Positions 11,580 to 24,180 of a stretch of DNA of 64,000 nt are shown one piece after another. This DNA comes from Sisyra terminalis (lineage: Eukaryota > Arthropoda > Insecta > Neuroptera > Sisyridae), in the NCBI GenBank assembly GCA_958496175.1, contig OY292277.1:49797050-49861049 (forward strand), given 5' to 3'. Every line of letters begins with the position of its first letter. Positions within the stretch are counted from its first letter, which is position 1. Below the pieces are notes generated by a model that saw only the letters and a list, made by a program, of their open reading frames with translations, was not told where the DNA came from and did not search any database. Made by a program: the position numbers and the translations under genes.

Positions 11580-11707
11580 TTATACTACATAAATTGGACT
11601 GCAATGTATCTTATATATTGTATACACACAAACTTTATTCTAGTTACAAGAAGAATCACCATACAGACTATCCTTGAAATGGACTTACGCCACTTTCAAA
11701 TTAAACG

Positions 11708-13806
11708 AGTCAATTATTATCATGTTATTAACTTTAATTTGGTGTATAACTTATGGTGTAGATCAATATCATTTTACGGATTAAATGATAACAATTTTTG
11801 ATAAATCTCAACATATTTTAGTGAAGTAAAAATTGTCACGAATGAAATATCAGTAACAAAACGAAAACTTGTTCCATATTCCATAAGTTTCGGAAAAAAA
11901 GCCAAAGTTGGCATTCGCCAGCGATTGGAAAGAGCAACAAACATCTGCTTGAAAATCATCATCCATTTCTGTGTTTTTCACGATAGTTTTTCCTCGCAAC
12001 TTTTCCTTCTGTTTTCCACTACGTTTTTCCTCTCCGTTGTTGTATGTTTTTCGCCGTTTTTGTCTCAGCCGCCACAGCGACGATTCCAGCCAGCGATAAT
12101 TTGTCCCAAAAGAATTATACACAGATTGCCAACTTTTTTCTGCATTTTATTCTTCCGTCTTGTCCATCTAAAACTTATCTGGTAAGTCTATCAGTTGTTT
12201 AGTCGTTCATTCCACCAACTGCCTTATACTTTTCTGACATGATAATTGCGTTACGTTCCCGTTTAATTTATTACTTCTTTCCTGTTTTTCATTGATTAAT
12301 GGAATGACGTTTTCGTTGTGGATTTCACAAAAGTTTACGCTATTGATTTGGCAATTTTTTTTAATGTCTACAGATTTACGATGGGATTGAAATATCTACA
12401 TATGACCGTACTTTACAGATTGGAATTTCCCCTTTTATTTTTTCGGGCCCCTCGTGTATTACAAAGAGGACAATGGTCAAGTGAAAGTGGAATGTAGTTA
12501 ATCGCTGCATCAACCCCAACTCATCCTCCACGTCATCGTACACCAAACTCGCGATATAATCTAAAATAATGTAACCGAGGGAGTGAAAGTACGGCGTGAG
12601 CTTTCGGTAATTCCCTCGGACTAATACTATTAATTAACGCAGTCAACTGTAAATGCCAAAGATAACCTTTCGGAACGATTGTGCTGTTGTTGTTACTATT
12701 ATTGTTGATGTGGTTAATACGTAAACGAGGGAATTTTCAAGATAAAATTCGCCTGGCTTTGAACACTCAAGTGTTAATCGGCTAAATTTGTTCTCTCAAA
12801 TGTGCTTAAACAAAAATTCTATCAAATCCATTTACAACTAAAGCTCTATTACTTGCACTCCAACTCCAAATATTAACCCAAATAACTACCTATAGTGACT
12901 CTTAAATTTCCAATTCGATATTCGAGAAAAATAATATTTTGAAAGCATGCATACGTTGATATTGTATTTCCATTTTCCTATTTAAATTACGTTCGCAATT
13001 TAATATTACGAAATGTAACGATAATTTACTTAAACACAACAATAAGGTTCACAGCTCGCAATACTTGGAAAGCTTGAAAAGCTCGTGTACTAAAATACTA
13101 GCGCACGTTAACGGCGAGAGTTGTAATCTAATCATCTTTTCTCGCAGAATAAAAATGACAACAATAAAAAACAAATACATTACAGGGCGAAAACTCTGCG
13201 AGAAAATATAACACAACGCGCAAAAACTGAGATAAATTTATTATTTTTCATTTTCGGTGGAAAATTGGGAAAAATTATCCAAGTTTGTTGATGTAGGTAT
13301 GTAGTACCATATAGCAATGTGCCTACTGATATTTATGCGGTTTATTCAATTTGGAGGGACCCGATAGCATAATAATTTCACCCAAGCTGCATTGAACATT
13401 AATGAAGGAACGAATCGCGTTAATGGCTACTATCATCTTCTCATTAATTATCGATGATGATATTAATTTGATATTTCATTAGTTCATGATGCTGTTACTA
13501 ATGATAATTATGACGACCATAATGTCTCAATTTCCTTCAATAATTTGAATATCTCGTATGATCCTAAAACACAACATTCAATTATAATTTATATAGAGAA
13601 ACAGTTATATAGATGGTGTATATAATACCTATCCATCAATAACATTTATTTTATCGTACAGTTTAAAGGGAAGGATAATAAAGCTTTGACGATGATATCC
13701 ATGAAATTTAAACTCGAATCTATAAGAAAAAAAGATTTAGGTATTAAACGATTTTTTTCCAACAAATTTAAAGATTTAAGATAGAATATATCCAGGTACA
13801 GCAACT
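11708..13806. other. Non-repetitive island; no gene confirmed
   Basis: Less AT-rich than most of the window and not repeated here. It includes an exon-like plus-strand frame at 12044-12181 (reported as a finding). Blocks near 12490-12700 and 13050-13220 have mixed composition that could reflect conserved regulatory DNA, which cannot be tested from one sequence. Confidence 0.4.
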
Positions 13807-14233
13807 CCTACTCTCTAAAATTGATATAGTGAAATTCTCACTATTTGAGATAGTGATTTGGGCTTAGAAAGTAAATGACGATGCATAAGTAAATGCTTGT
13901 TTGTATTTGTTTAAATTTATAATATTTAACAGTTTTTTTGAAAGCTAGATTTTAATACATGAAACACTAATAAATATACTAAATTATTAAATCATTGAAA
14001 ATGTCATTTTTATTAATCTAATTATAAAAATTATTTAACACTATTTAAATGAGTAATTACTTTTTTACCATTCTCTAGTACTGACTTGGTCACTATTTCA
14101 ATTAGTGGTTTTTGTTCACTATTTCACTTGGTGAATATTTACTATATAGTAGTGGTATACTTTGGACTATTTTAAATAGTGAATATTCACTACTAAATAG
14201 TGATTTTTCACTATTTTAATTTTAGAGAGTAGG
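13807..14233. mobile_element. MITE with CCTACTCTCTAAAATT ends and many ATAGTGA boxes
   Basis: Left end CCTACTCTCTAAAATTGATA and right end TTTTAATTTTAGAGAGTAGG are inverted repeats. ATAGTGA or its complement TCACTAT recurs about ten times, concentrated in the two subterminal zones. No coding frame and no clear target duplication. Confidence 0.8.
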
Positions 14234-16129
14234 ACCGGGAAACTAAAGCCATCAGATCATAGTCCAATTTGTAAAGCAGTAGTGTAAACTTTTTTGTATG
14301 TATAGGAAGTTAAACATTCCTTTTTGAATTTTTAAAATTTACTGCTTTTGAGGCTCCAAAGACTAAATGTAAATGTTAGAATACTAAAGTTTTTGTCATT
14401 AAATTAACATCACAAATTTATTCTTAATTTCCCAATTTTTGGATTAAATAATCCAGTTAGGGATTATTTCAGCTTCTAATATTTTCTCTTAACCAAAGTA
14501 AATATTACTTTTTTTTCACTAGTTCAACTATTTGCAAAATAGTTTGCTTTATTGTTGATATTATTAAGGGTTCGTAGGAATGACACTTGACTTGGGTCAC
14601 TACTCAACAGTAGATCCACTGTGTAAGGATTATTTCTGTAGATAAATTCTCCGCTTTTTAAAAATGTTTTTAAGGCAAGATTAAGTATGATTTAAAATAA
14701 TATATTTAATTCGGGTTTCTTCATTTATATTATGTAAAACTAAGGACGCTATCAGTTGTTAAGTCATCAGCCCGCATCGAATTATTCCTTGATTAATTTA
14801 TTGAAGAATATTTTTTTTTGGATTTTGTGTTGGAGAAGAATTTAACGGCATATCTTTAGTATCTTGTAATGTAGAACTTCATTACTTCAATATCCAGTAC
14901 TGAAGTTTTTTCTGATTTCTGCTGGATTTTTTTTAACAATTAACATTTTCAAAGTTCATAGTTATAACAAAGTGCTCACAATGGTTGTTGGTCATTATTA
15001 GATGGTTTTGTGGAACTTCGTATAAAGAAATCTGAAACATTTTTGAAAATTGAAGTAAGTCATTAAGGATTGTAGATTCTGCTTCTTTAAAATATTCAGC
15101 AATGCTAAATTTTTCCAAAAACTACTCACATTTGATAAGAAAATAATATATTGCGATAACTTATTTAAAAATATATAGTTTTAAGGACTTGCACACATTC
15201 GAAAACCATTTGTAAGACTATAACATTTCGACAATCAAATACACGAACTTTAAACAAATTTGAAATTAACAATGCAATAATTTAAAAAATGACTACAATA
15301 ATCACATTATTTAATTAAATTTTACTGAATTTTTTTCATTTGTCCATCGAAAATCTAATTTAATTTTTTAACTTCAAGAGTCCCTGAATTATTTCTCCTT
15401 TAAAATTTTGCCGCTTTAGCCATAAATCCAGAGGTGACTATAGTTTTGTTTTTAAAATAGTTCAACATTGATTTTGATTGCTTTTGAACTGATTGAGCAT
15501 GCGCATTTGTAAAAGACATATTCTTATAGCAGAGTTTAGAACTGGAATTCCAAATTTGTTCGAATTTACTGTTTTTGCACGACATGATACCAAAATAATC
15601 CGTTTGAATTCCAGAACCAAATTTTTATAATAGTTACGGCGGTAAAATTTCAAATTCTTTGTTGGTAATATGGTAAATGTCATTTTGAAATTTTTGAAAA
15701 ATTTATTTGTATTTTATTTTAGAACCAAAAAATTTTTTGAAGGAATGCTTGAAAGCTTTGAATGTGCTTTTTGAAATGCTTGAAAGTTGAAAGCTTTTTA
15801 ACATTAAACACTTCATTTGGTTTAATTTATAATCCTAAAAGTCTTAAAATCCATTATTTTTAAGTTATATTACTTCATTCAAAATTATGTAGATGGCCTA
15901 AATTAATAAAATTTAAAATTCGTAATTTGAATTTTTGGCAATACCAAAACTTTTCGGTCATAAAAAAACTTCTTATACCTATTGTAAATAGTAATATTAA
16001 TAGGTAATTTCTCTCTTAAACTAAATTCTTTGGCTTATAATGTTAACTATATAGGTTCATTTTCATTATATATTATAAGGCTTATGAGGTACTTTATATC
16101 CTTTATATATTATGAGTTGGTGATTTTGG
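14234..16129. other. No gene recognised; AT-rich
   Basis: Only short frames, none with recognisable protein motifs. Confidence 0.5.
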
Positions 16130-16271
16130 CAATGGCGTAGTTACCTAGGAGCTAGGCGGGGCAGTGCCCCGGGGCCCTCAAGCTCAGATGGCCCTTTATT
16201 TAACTTACATAGCAGTGGGGCTCCATGTTTTAATTTGCACCAGGACCCTTGGTTATCTAACTACGCCATTG
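16130..16271. mobile_element. hAT MITE, CAGTGGCGTAGC family, 142-bp copy
   Basis: Both ends of the family are joined with almost all of the interior deleted: CAATGGCGTAGTTACCTAGG to CTAACTACGCCATTG. Flanks GATTTTGG and GACGTTGG match at six of eight bases, a possible decayed 8-bp duplication. Confidence 0.85.
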
Positions 16272-17797
16272 GACGTTGGTGATCTTTTTAATTTTCTTAT
16301 GAATTATAAAAGCCAGATAATGTATTTATGAATTTCCTTTATTTGAGAAAGTAGGTTTTTCATCGATGCACCGGAAGAACTTTATTCTAATATATGAGCT
16401 GTTTTTTCATTTAGATTTTAAAGTGGATTTGGGAAAGAGAATCATATTAAAATTTTACAGATACAGAGGAACAATACGACTAATTTAATGCAGGATTTTT
16501 GGCTTCTTCAGTACTCCACAGGAACTTTTTAAAATAAAATATTAATCATGGTTGCAACAACGAAATAAAATGGATCAGTAATCAATTATTTGATATTGGA
16601 AGTAAAAGTAGGTTGTTTTTGTGATTTGTTGTAATGTACTTGTATCTCTGTAAATCCATCTATAATTTAATTTTGAATATAGACTCTTAACATATTTGCA
16701 TTTCGGTTACAGCTGGAATGTGAATCTCGCATGGCTTTACATGTTCGTGTGCATCTGCATAATATTATGGCACTAATTATTGCTTATTGCACAGAACGTT
16801 CATGGGATTTACAACTATGATATAATCAGTGTAGGTAGGTACTACTGTGGTACGTATACCATATCCAATATCCATACGTGCACAAACCAACATAACAAAA
16901 ATATCTCATTTTTCAGATATCCACAAACAAAATTAAACCTCTAAGTGTTTTTCAAAAAATTAATTATTTTCATTGAATAGTTAACAACCCTGTTTTCTAT
17001 TAGTGCACCGTGGATTTCCAGTCATCACCAGTCAACATAAAATGAACATGAATCAATTTCATATTCATAAATAATACCGACAGCGATAATAACAATAAGT
17101 GAATGTTGAAAATTATTTATGCATTTATGCATTTTCATTAAACGTGAGTTGAAATTACTTTTTATTCAAGTTTGTCATTGGTGGAGAATATAATATGCCA
17201 TTGACTATTCAGTCATTTGAGTTGAAAAATTGGCCATCAACAACATAATAACTAAGCTTTGAATTGTTGAAAAAATATATAATGAGTCATTTGAAAAATA
17301 ATAGGAATAACAAGAAAGATGAAAGTCGATAGCTATGTATGTAAAATTTACAAAATAATTCAGCTTGAATATTTCATTAAACTTTTATTGGTATCTTTTA
17401 TGAGTGAATGCCATCACATATATGAATATTTTCCAATAAATTAGCCTGGAATTTACCAACATTCTTAAGGATTAACTATAATTATTGACCTTTTAAGTAC
17501 AAAGACAAAGTTTTTACATATTTCATTCGATTATATCTAAAGAAACAAAGACATAAATGGTATTCTTTTATTGTTCTTAACATTTTGCGGTAGATAAAGT
17601 TTTTAGCAGGTTAATATGCATTATAATCTGTGCACCATGATGCACTATTCACCGGATTGTCAATTTGCAAAGAACACGTACATCAGAAAGCGTTCCGCTC
17701 AATTGTAAAGTCTCGAGATTCGAGAATAATGGATGAACATTTGTTCTGGAAGTTAAATTAACAGCTTTAATTAGTTCCAGGACATGTTGAACTTACT
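16272..17797. other. No gene recognised; non-repetitive in this window
   Basis: No frame with protein motifs. 16690-17120 has more mixed composition than its surroundings. Confidence 0.4.
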
Positions 17798-19880
17798 AAG
17801 GATTTTTGGGTAATGTGTATCTCAAGGTATTTTAGACAATTTAACTAAAATAATGACTATACGTATGCCAAATCTCTAGAAATGTATCAATAATTTTAAC
17901 GCTTAAAATATATTTGATTTATGAGTTAAAAGTAGATAAGAATCCAGTTTAAGAAGTTTTTAAAAGTTTTATTTATATTTTCTTATAATATATTGGATCT
18001 ATTAAGTTTGTCCTAGCACCTGGAGGTTCAAGAACCTCATCCTGTGGAATTTATAGGAATTTTACTTTAAAATGACTTAAAATTACTCATTTAGAGATTT
18101 TTGGAGTTGCTGATTAGAAATATAAGGTTCATGGAGTTCTTTGACGTTCCTGGAGGTAGACTTGGATGTTATCTTCTAGAATTTTTCTCGATTTTCAACC
18201 AATTTAGTCCAAAAAACACAAAGATGGGGTTTTTGTAGTTATTCATTTAAAATTTAGGGTTCATGAAGTTTCACGTATCTGGAGATAGGCGTAGAGATCA
18301 TCTTCTAGAGCAGTGATTCTTAACTTTGTTGGAGGTATTGACCTCCACCAATTTCATATGGACTTTCACCAAATTCTTCGTGGAAAAAAATATGCTTTTT
18401 TTAAATTAAAAACTTAGGTTTATATTTATAAATTTACTAAGGATTTTTGGGTAATGTGTATCTAAAGGTATTTTAGACAATTTAACTAAAATAATGACTA
18501 TACGTATGCCAAATCTCTAGAATTGTATCAATAGTTTTAACGCTTAAAATATATTTGGTTTATGAGTTAAAAGTAGATAAGAATCCAGCTTAAGAAATTT
18601 TTAAATGTTTTATTTATATTTTCTTATAATATATTGGATCGATTAAGTTTCTTCTAGCACCTGGAGATTCAAGAACCTCATTCTGTGGAATTTATTGAAA
18701 TTTTACTTTGAAATGACTAACAATTACTCATTTAGAGATTTTTAGAGTTGCTGATTAGAAACATAAGTTTATGCAGTTCTTCGACGTATCTGGAGGTAGC
18801 CTTGGATGTTATCTTCTAGAATTTTTCTTGATTTTCAACAAATTTAGTCCAAAAACACAAAGATGGGGTTTTTGAAATCATTTATTTAAATTTAGGGTTC
18901 AAGAAGTTTCACATACCTGGAGATTGGCGTAGAGATCATCTTCTAGAGCAGTAATTCCTAAACTTGCTGGAGGTATTGATCACCAATTTCATATGGGCAT
19001 TCATCAAACCCTTTTTGGAAAAAAATGGTTTTTTAAATTCAAAAATTAGGTACACAAAATGAAAAAAACCTGATTTCGGGTTCACTCAGTTTCACACACA
19101 TGGAGATAGGCATAAAGATCATCTTCTAGAGCAGTGATTCTTAACCTTGCTGTAGGTATTGACCTCCACCAATTTCATATGGAATTTCACCAAATTCTTC
19201 GTGGAAAAAAATATGCTTTTTTCAAATTAAAAACTTTGGTATATATTTATATTAGCGTACCTTAAGGAAATCGTGTACATCTTCTAAAATTTTTTCTTTG
19301 AAATGACTTAAAATTACTCATTTAGAGATTTTTAGAGTTGCTGATTAGAAATATAAGGTCTATGCAGTTCTTTGACGTATCTGGAGGTAACCTTGGATGT
19401 TATCTTCTAGAATTTTTCTTGATTTTCAACAAATTTAGTTCGGTAAACCCTACGATGGGATTTTTGAGGTAGTTCATTACGAATTTAGGGTTCATAAAGT
19501 TTCTCTACATACCTGGAGGTTGGCGTAGACATCATCTTCTAGAGCAGTGGTTCTTAACCTTGCTGGAGATATTAACCTCCACCAATTTCATATGGGCATT
19601 CACCAAACCTTTTTTGGCAAAAATTAGTTGTTTTAAATCAAACATTAAGTACACAAAATGAAAAAAACCTAAAGTTCCAGGAAATGCAAAATCGAACTCC
19701 CCTGGAGTTCGATTGAATACCGGTTAAGAACCTCTGTTCTAGAGTTTTTTTCAAGTCATTTTCGTAAAATGCATACAACTAATATACAACAAGATTTTTT
19801 GAATCACTGATTTGAAATATTCTTATAATGATCATGAATTCCTTAACGTACCTTAAAGTAATCGTGGACGTCATTTTCTA
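17798..19880 (+). repeat. Degenerate tandem array, about 640-bp unit with sub-repeats
   Basis: AAGGATTTTTGGGTAATGTG occurs at about 17799 and 18438, followed by about 600 bp of similar sequence. Shorter modules (CTTCTAGAGCAGTGATTCTT, and CACCAATTTCATATGG) recur near 18305, 18940, 19120 and 19540. Later units are truncated. The repeated unit includes a hAT MITE, so the MITE arrived before the array expanded. Confidence 0.8.
19545..19736. mobile_element. hAT MITE, 192 bp, with 8-bp duplication
   Basis: Ends CAGTGGTTCTTAACC and GGTTAAGAACCTCTG, flanked on both sides by TTCTAGAG (19537-19544 and 19737-19744). CAG ends plus 8-bp duplication is diagnostic of hAT. The other array units carry its left part only. 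Confidence 0.9.
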
Positions 19881-19892
19881 TTTTTTTTTATG

Positions 19893-20133
19893 TTTCAGCT
19901 GCTGCAGAAGTGACAAGAATTGTAAAGAATAATAACATTGCTGTAAATACTTCGGTTAGGTCGCATTCTAGCACTCCATATTTGCTCATTATTTCCTTAA
20001 ATAATTGGTGAACTTCCTACTGAATTTCCAAAAGTTCAGTTCGATCTAGATTTCTGGTAAGGATTCGAGGGCCCCCTGAGCTTGAGGGCCCCGAAGCACT
20101 GCCCCACCTAGCCCCTAGGTAGCTACACCACTG
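19893..20133 (-). mobile_element. hAT relic, CAGTGGCGTAGC family, one-ended fragment
   Basis: From CAGCTGCTGCAGAAGTGACA (transposase AAERSF region, now broken) to the family end AGCTACACCACTG. The other end is missing. Confidence 0.8.
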
Positions 20134-21581
20134 CTTTTGACTAAGACCCTAATTTAACCGAAAGTTTTGGGAACCTATTTTCCATAAAATTTAACTTTTG
20201 GCCACTCTGGAGCTTTTGTTTCTTCAAACCCCTTCCATAAAGCTTGAGCTTTCATATCTTTGAAACCATATTCTGTTATTATTTAAGACTCTTTTGATTA
20301 AGACCCTAATTTAACCGATAGTTTTGGGAATCTATTTTCCATGAAAGTTTTTCGGCCGGGATTTCTTATATTCTTTGACATATCAGCTATCGAATAGGTA
20401 ATTTGGATATGGAATGGGGTGCAATCCCATGAAGCTTTTTTGATCTTCAACCCCAACTTCTAATCTTTGTCAACTAGACGATTATCTTATTACTTATTAA
20501 AAGAAATTAACTATTCTTCCTCATTCATTCGTTCACTGTGCAATCAAATTGATTCACCAGAAATGAATAATAGAAACATTGATTTTCCAAAAGGTATCCA
20601 TATTAATTTAAATAGCCACTTCATTGATACAACTTAATATTCAAATGTTCAAATTCATAATTTATCAACAGATTGAAACTATTTAGCGAAGCGTATAACT
20701 GCGGGAAATATCAAATAAGTTTATTTCGACGGAGGGTTTGGTGTAAAGAACTAAGTATGACAAGTTTAATGGTCGTCTCAAAAGCGACAATCGTTCAAAA
20801 TCGCATATATCAATGTCACAATATAAGCGGCATTCTCACTTTCTCAATGAACTATATATTAAATGCATAATGTACGTCTCACTAACGTAATAATAATTTA
20901 TAAGTTGCTAATCGGTTCAACATCGACCCTTTTATTTTCTGTAAATCATTCATTTCGTCGGGCTCGTTATTTCGCGGCAATTATTTAGAAAATCAGCGGT
21001 AAATTTGTGATATAATTAATTAATATTTGACATGGAAATTTTTCCTTTGGATTGTATCGATCGGATTCTAGTTCGGGGCTTTTGAATGTGGAACGAATGG
21101 AAAAACATCTATATTTCGCTATATTAATTGCTTTCGTTTTGTTGTCGGGGTACCTATGTGTCGCCGCGTCACCGATTACCACAACTACACATAATTATAT
21201 CGTGATTTGTATGGATCTGGGAATGGCAATTAATAGAATAAGTCTTTTACAATTTCATTTGAATAAATTACATTCGATCTCGTGTTTGTACATATGTGTG
21301 TGCAGGTATAAATTGCTGCTTTTGCACGCGTCTTTTTTGCGCTCCGTTTTTTTTTTTTTTTTGAAATCGTAAAATGATTGTCGTGTAGTATACATAAGGA
21401 TATCAGAAAATAAAATCGCTCACTTAACAATAAAAATGTTTCATTTCATTTTATTGGCGCCCGTTTCCAGTTGTAAATTTTTTCTTCGGAACTAGATATA
21501 CAGGATGTTTGGCATAGAAAAAAGTTTGTCAGAAATAGAACTCAGAAGTAGGAGCTCGAAGTTATAGACTTGTATATAAAA
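20134..21581. other. Non-repetitive stretch; no gene confirmed
   Basis: 20160-20420 has a short duplicated phrase (GACCCTAATTTAACCGA). 20690-21480 is less AT-rich and includes a plus-strand frame from 21096 with a signal-peptide-like start (see findings). Confidence 0.4.
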
Positions 21582-24180
21582 CTAGCTGATCCCCGCGACT
21601 TCGTCTGCGTAACGTAGGTGTATATTCTATTTTATTTTTAGATTTGAAGTGGTGTATGAAGATTTTTATTTTTCTTATTTCTTTTACGAAAAACATAATC
21701 ATACCAGCAAACACTATTTTGTCAACTTTAAAATGACACATTTAATAAACTGTTGCAAAGAATAAAATATTTGTATGTAATGATCAATTAATTTTCAAAA
21801 AATATTTATAAATATCTAAAAAGAGTATGGTCTATTCCGTATACCTATCGTGAACCAATTAATCCGTAAATCAATCAGCATCTATTCATAAATAAAAACT
21901 ATCGGTAAGTTCAATAAAGTCAGTCATAATATTGACTTAAAACAGTTAAAAGTTATCAAAACACTCGCCTAGATATTTAGAATATTAGTGGAAATCTCAT
22001 TTCATTATCTCAATTACACTACTGAAATGTACAAAACTACGGCGAAATTAAAATTTGTTCAAATGCACGAAACCCAGTTCCTCCATAATCAAGTATAACC
22101 ATTGTGTATTTATGCATTTATTATTAAAATATCTTAATTTCAACTAGATAATTAAACCATTTACTTTCGCCGAATTTCTCGCTATTCGATATTCGCTCAC
22201 TATTGTATTTATTTGTGATTACGTATATCGAATTTTCTGGTTTACAGTATGTAAAAGCCAAAAAACTTAATGTTCATTTATAAACTTAACTTAATCATTT
22301 TCAGATATATCTATTAAGAGTTTAAATTTTTATGCAGACCCAAAGTTTTTGTTTCTAATATTGAACCAACTTTGTTTTATTTTAAACGATAAAACGTTTC
22401 GTCTATAACAATCATACTTTCATAATTAAGTTTGAAATTTCGATTGTGTATTAGATGGTATGCCGTACAAACTTTGCCAGCATTTTTCACTTTTTTAGGG
22501 GAGGAATTATCAAAAACCCTTTCTTATTATATATCTGCATCGCATAAGAAAAACACTTTCCAAATTTCATCGACACAAATATGCACTTATATTGGACAAA
22601 TACAATGTAAAACGAAAAAAATTATGACCTTTTTTATTTTGATTATTATGACTAAAAAGCAATTCGATTTCGCACATTTGGACGTTGTACATACAAAATT
22701 GTTGGAAATAGGTGGAAAACGTGGAAATAAATTCGAATTATTTATTTATTTTCAATAGCAATAATTAATTTTCAATTTTTTCTAAATACCGAAAAAAAGT
22801 TAGTTTGTAAGATTTTATATTTGAATTAACAGTGAAATATATGGCAAAGAATTGCTACCTTAATGCTTTTCAGCCGAATATTTAATTACTCCAGATCACA
22901 ACCATTGGTTCATAACATAAAATAGATTTTAAAAAGTTTGATTGTTGAAAAACGACTCAAAATTTAAAATCGCCTATTTGGTATAAGTACTACATAAGTA
23001 TTAAACTTTCATACTAATTTTAGTGAAATGATGTTATTTAAAATGTTGTTATTCAAATGATATAAAAAACACTTATATTTTATTTCTTAATATAATATTA
23101 GGATTCTTAATATTAAGCAGAATCAAAAATTGCTCCAGGTCACAATCATTGGTGGATAAAAATTAGATTTTCAAAAATTTGATTGTTGAAAACCAAACAA
23201 AAATAAAAATAGCTTTTTTAAAATAAGAACAACATAAACTTACATACTAATTTAGTGAAATAACGTTATTGAAAACGTTGTTATTTAAATGATATAATAA
23301 AAAAAGAAACTCCTTAGTAATTAATTATTTATTTATTAATTACACTTTTTAAATCAAAATTTTGATTGGTAATTAACTCTACATTTTCTCATACAAACTT
23401 AATCACCGCTTTTACTCATTTAGGGTAGGAATTTTTAAAAAAAAATCCTTATCAGATGTCTACTTCTTATAAGGAATACATCGAATATTAAAATTTCATC
23501 AGTCAGAGGGGAAATATAAATATAGGATTTTAAGTACGCACGGTTTTAAAAACGTATTTTAAGTTTTTTTTACTATTATTATTACTACTACTACTACTAC
23601 TACTACTACTATTACTTTTTTTCGTTAATATTTCCTTATTGAGCAACCCTAAGGGTCTATTTACAACAATTTTGTAAAAAAAAAGTTTACGGTAAGATTT
23701 GAACTCACGTCTTTTTAATTACGCTATTAACATCAACTATGTGTTTTATGTATATAAAGGTTTATATTTCAAAGAGGCACTTTTTTAAACTTTAAATTGA
23801 ATTTACTGTGCTTTCTGTCAGTTCAACTTAAAAATATTTTTACATATTATTTTCTAACTTTTAATTACCTTTCCAATGATATATAACTCACCTGTTTAAA
23901 GTAAAAACTTCTGTTTTCATCCCTAGAAAAACCTTCCCTTATTATTTTGAAGGAATGATAAGTAGCCTTACATGTGTGGAAAATTGTGTTGTATCTTAAT
24001 ACCAAATTTCATTAAATTCGGTTGTTCCGTTCTTTAGTTAAATCGGGACACACAGACAGACAAAAATTTTAAAAATGTTAAATTTGGAATAAGGGCCTCT
24101 TGAAACAAATATTTACCATAAAATTGGGCTCAAAATCGAAATGTACAGACAGACGCAAGAATTTTATATATTAGTATAGA
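21582..24180 (-). mobile_element. Helitron H2, 2.6 kb, non-autonomous
   Basis: Minus-strand 5' end TCTATACTAATATATAAAAT at 24180, 3' end GGGGATCAGCTAG at 21582, inserted between A and T. No Rep/helicase frame. It includes a (TAC/TAT) microsatellite at about 23573-23614 and paired modules near 22440-22600 and 23385-23520. Closely related to H3. Confidence 0.9.
23573..23614. repeat. (TAT)n(TAC)n microsatellite inside Helitron H2
   Basis: About fourteen triplets, mostly TAC. The equivalent place in H3 (about 43125-43155) has a shorter, different run. Confidence 0.85.

Larger units (their letters stand above)
10531..11627. mobile_element. Palindromic Penelope-like retroelement copy 1
   Basis: Inserted in the MITE with a 12-15 bp duplication: ACAAACTTTATTCTA at 10516-10530 and 11628-11642. 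Two inverted arms of about 260 bp meet near 10770-10800. The right arm is split by a Helitron (10953-11579). Each arm carries the TTTCGATTGCCAAGCAATC block that forms a hammerhead-like core. Long variable duplications indicate target-primed insertion; assignment to Penelope-like elements rests on this and the ribozyme-like motif, not on any reverse transcriptase, which is absent. Confidence 0.7.
10350..11707. mobile_element. MITE, TTATTTTGAAAGTG family, copy 2 (host of nested inserts)
   Basis: Left end CGTTTATTTTGAAAGTGAGT at 10350, right end CACTTTCAAATTAAACG to 11707. Removing 10531-11642 restores a MITE matching the copy near 36.1 kb. It is the oldest layer of a three-level nest. Confidence 0.85.

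Noticed and set aside
22432..22758. 108-codon plus-strand frame inside Helitron H2
   Set aside because: The corresponding part of H3 is not open in the same frame and no Rep or helicase motif is present.
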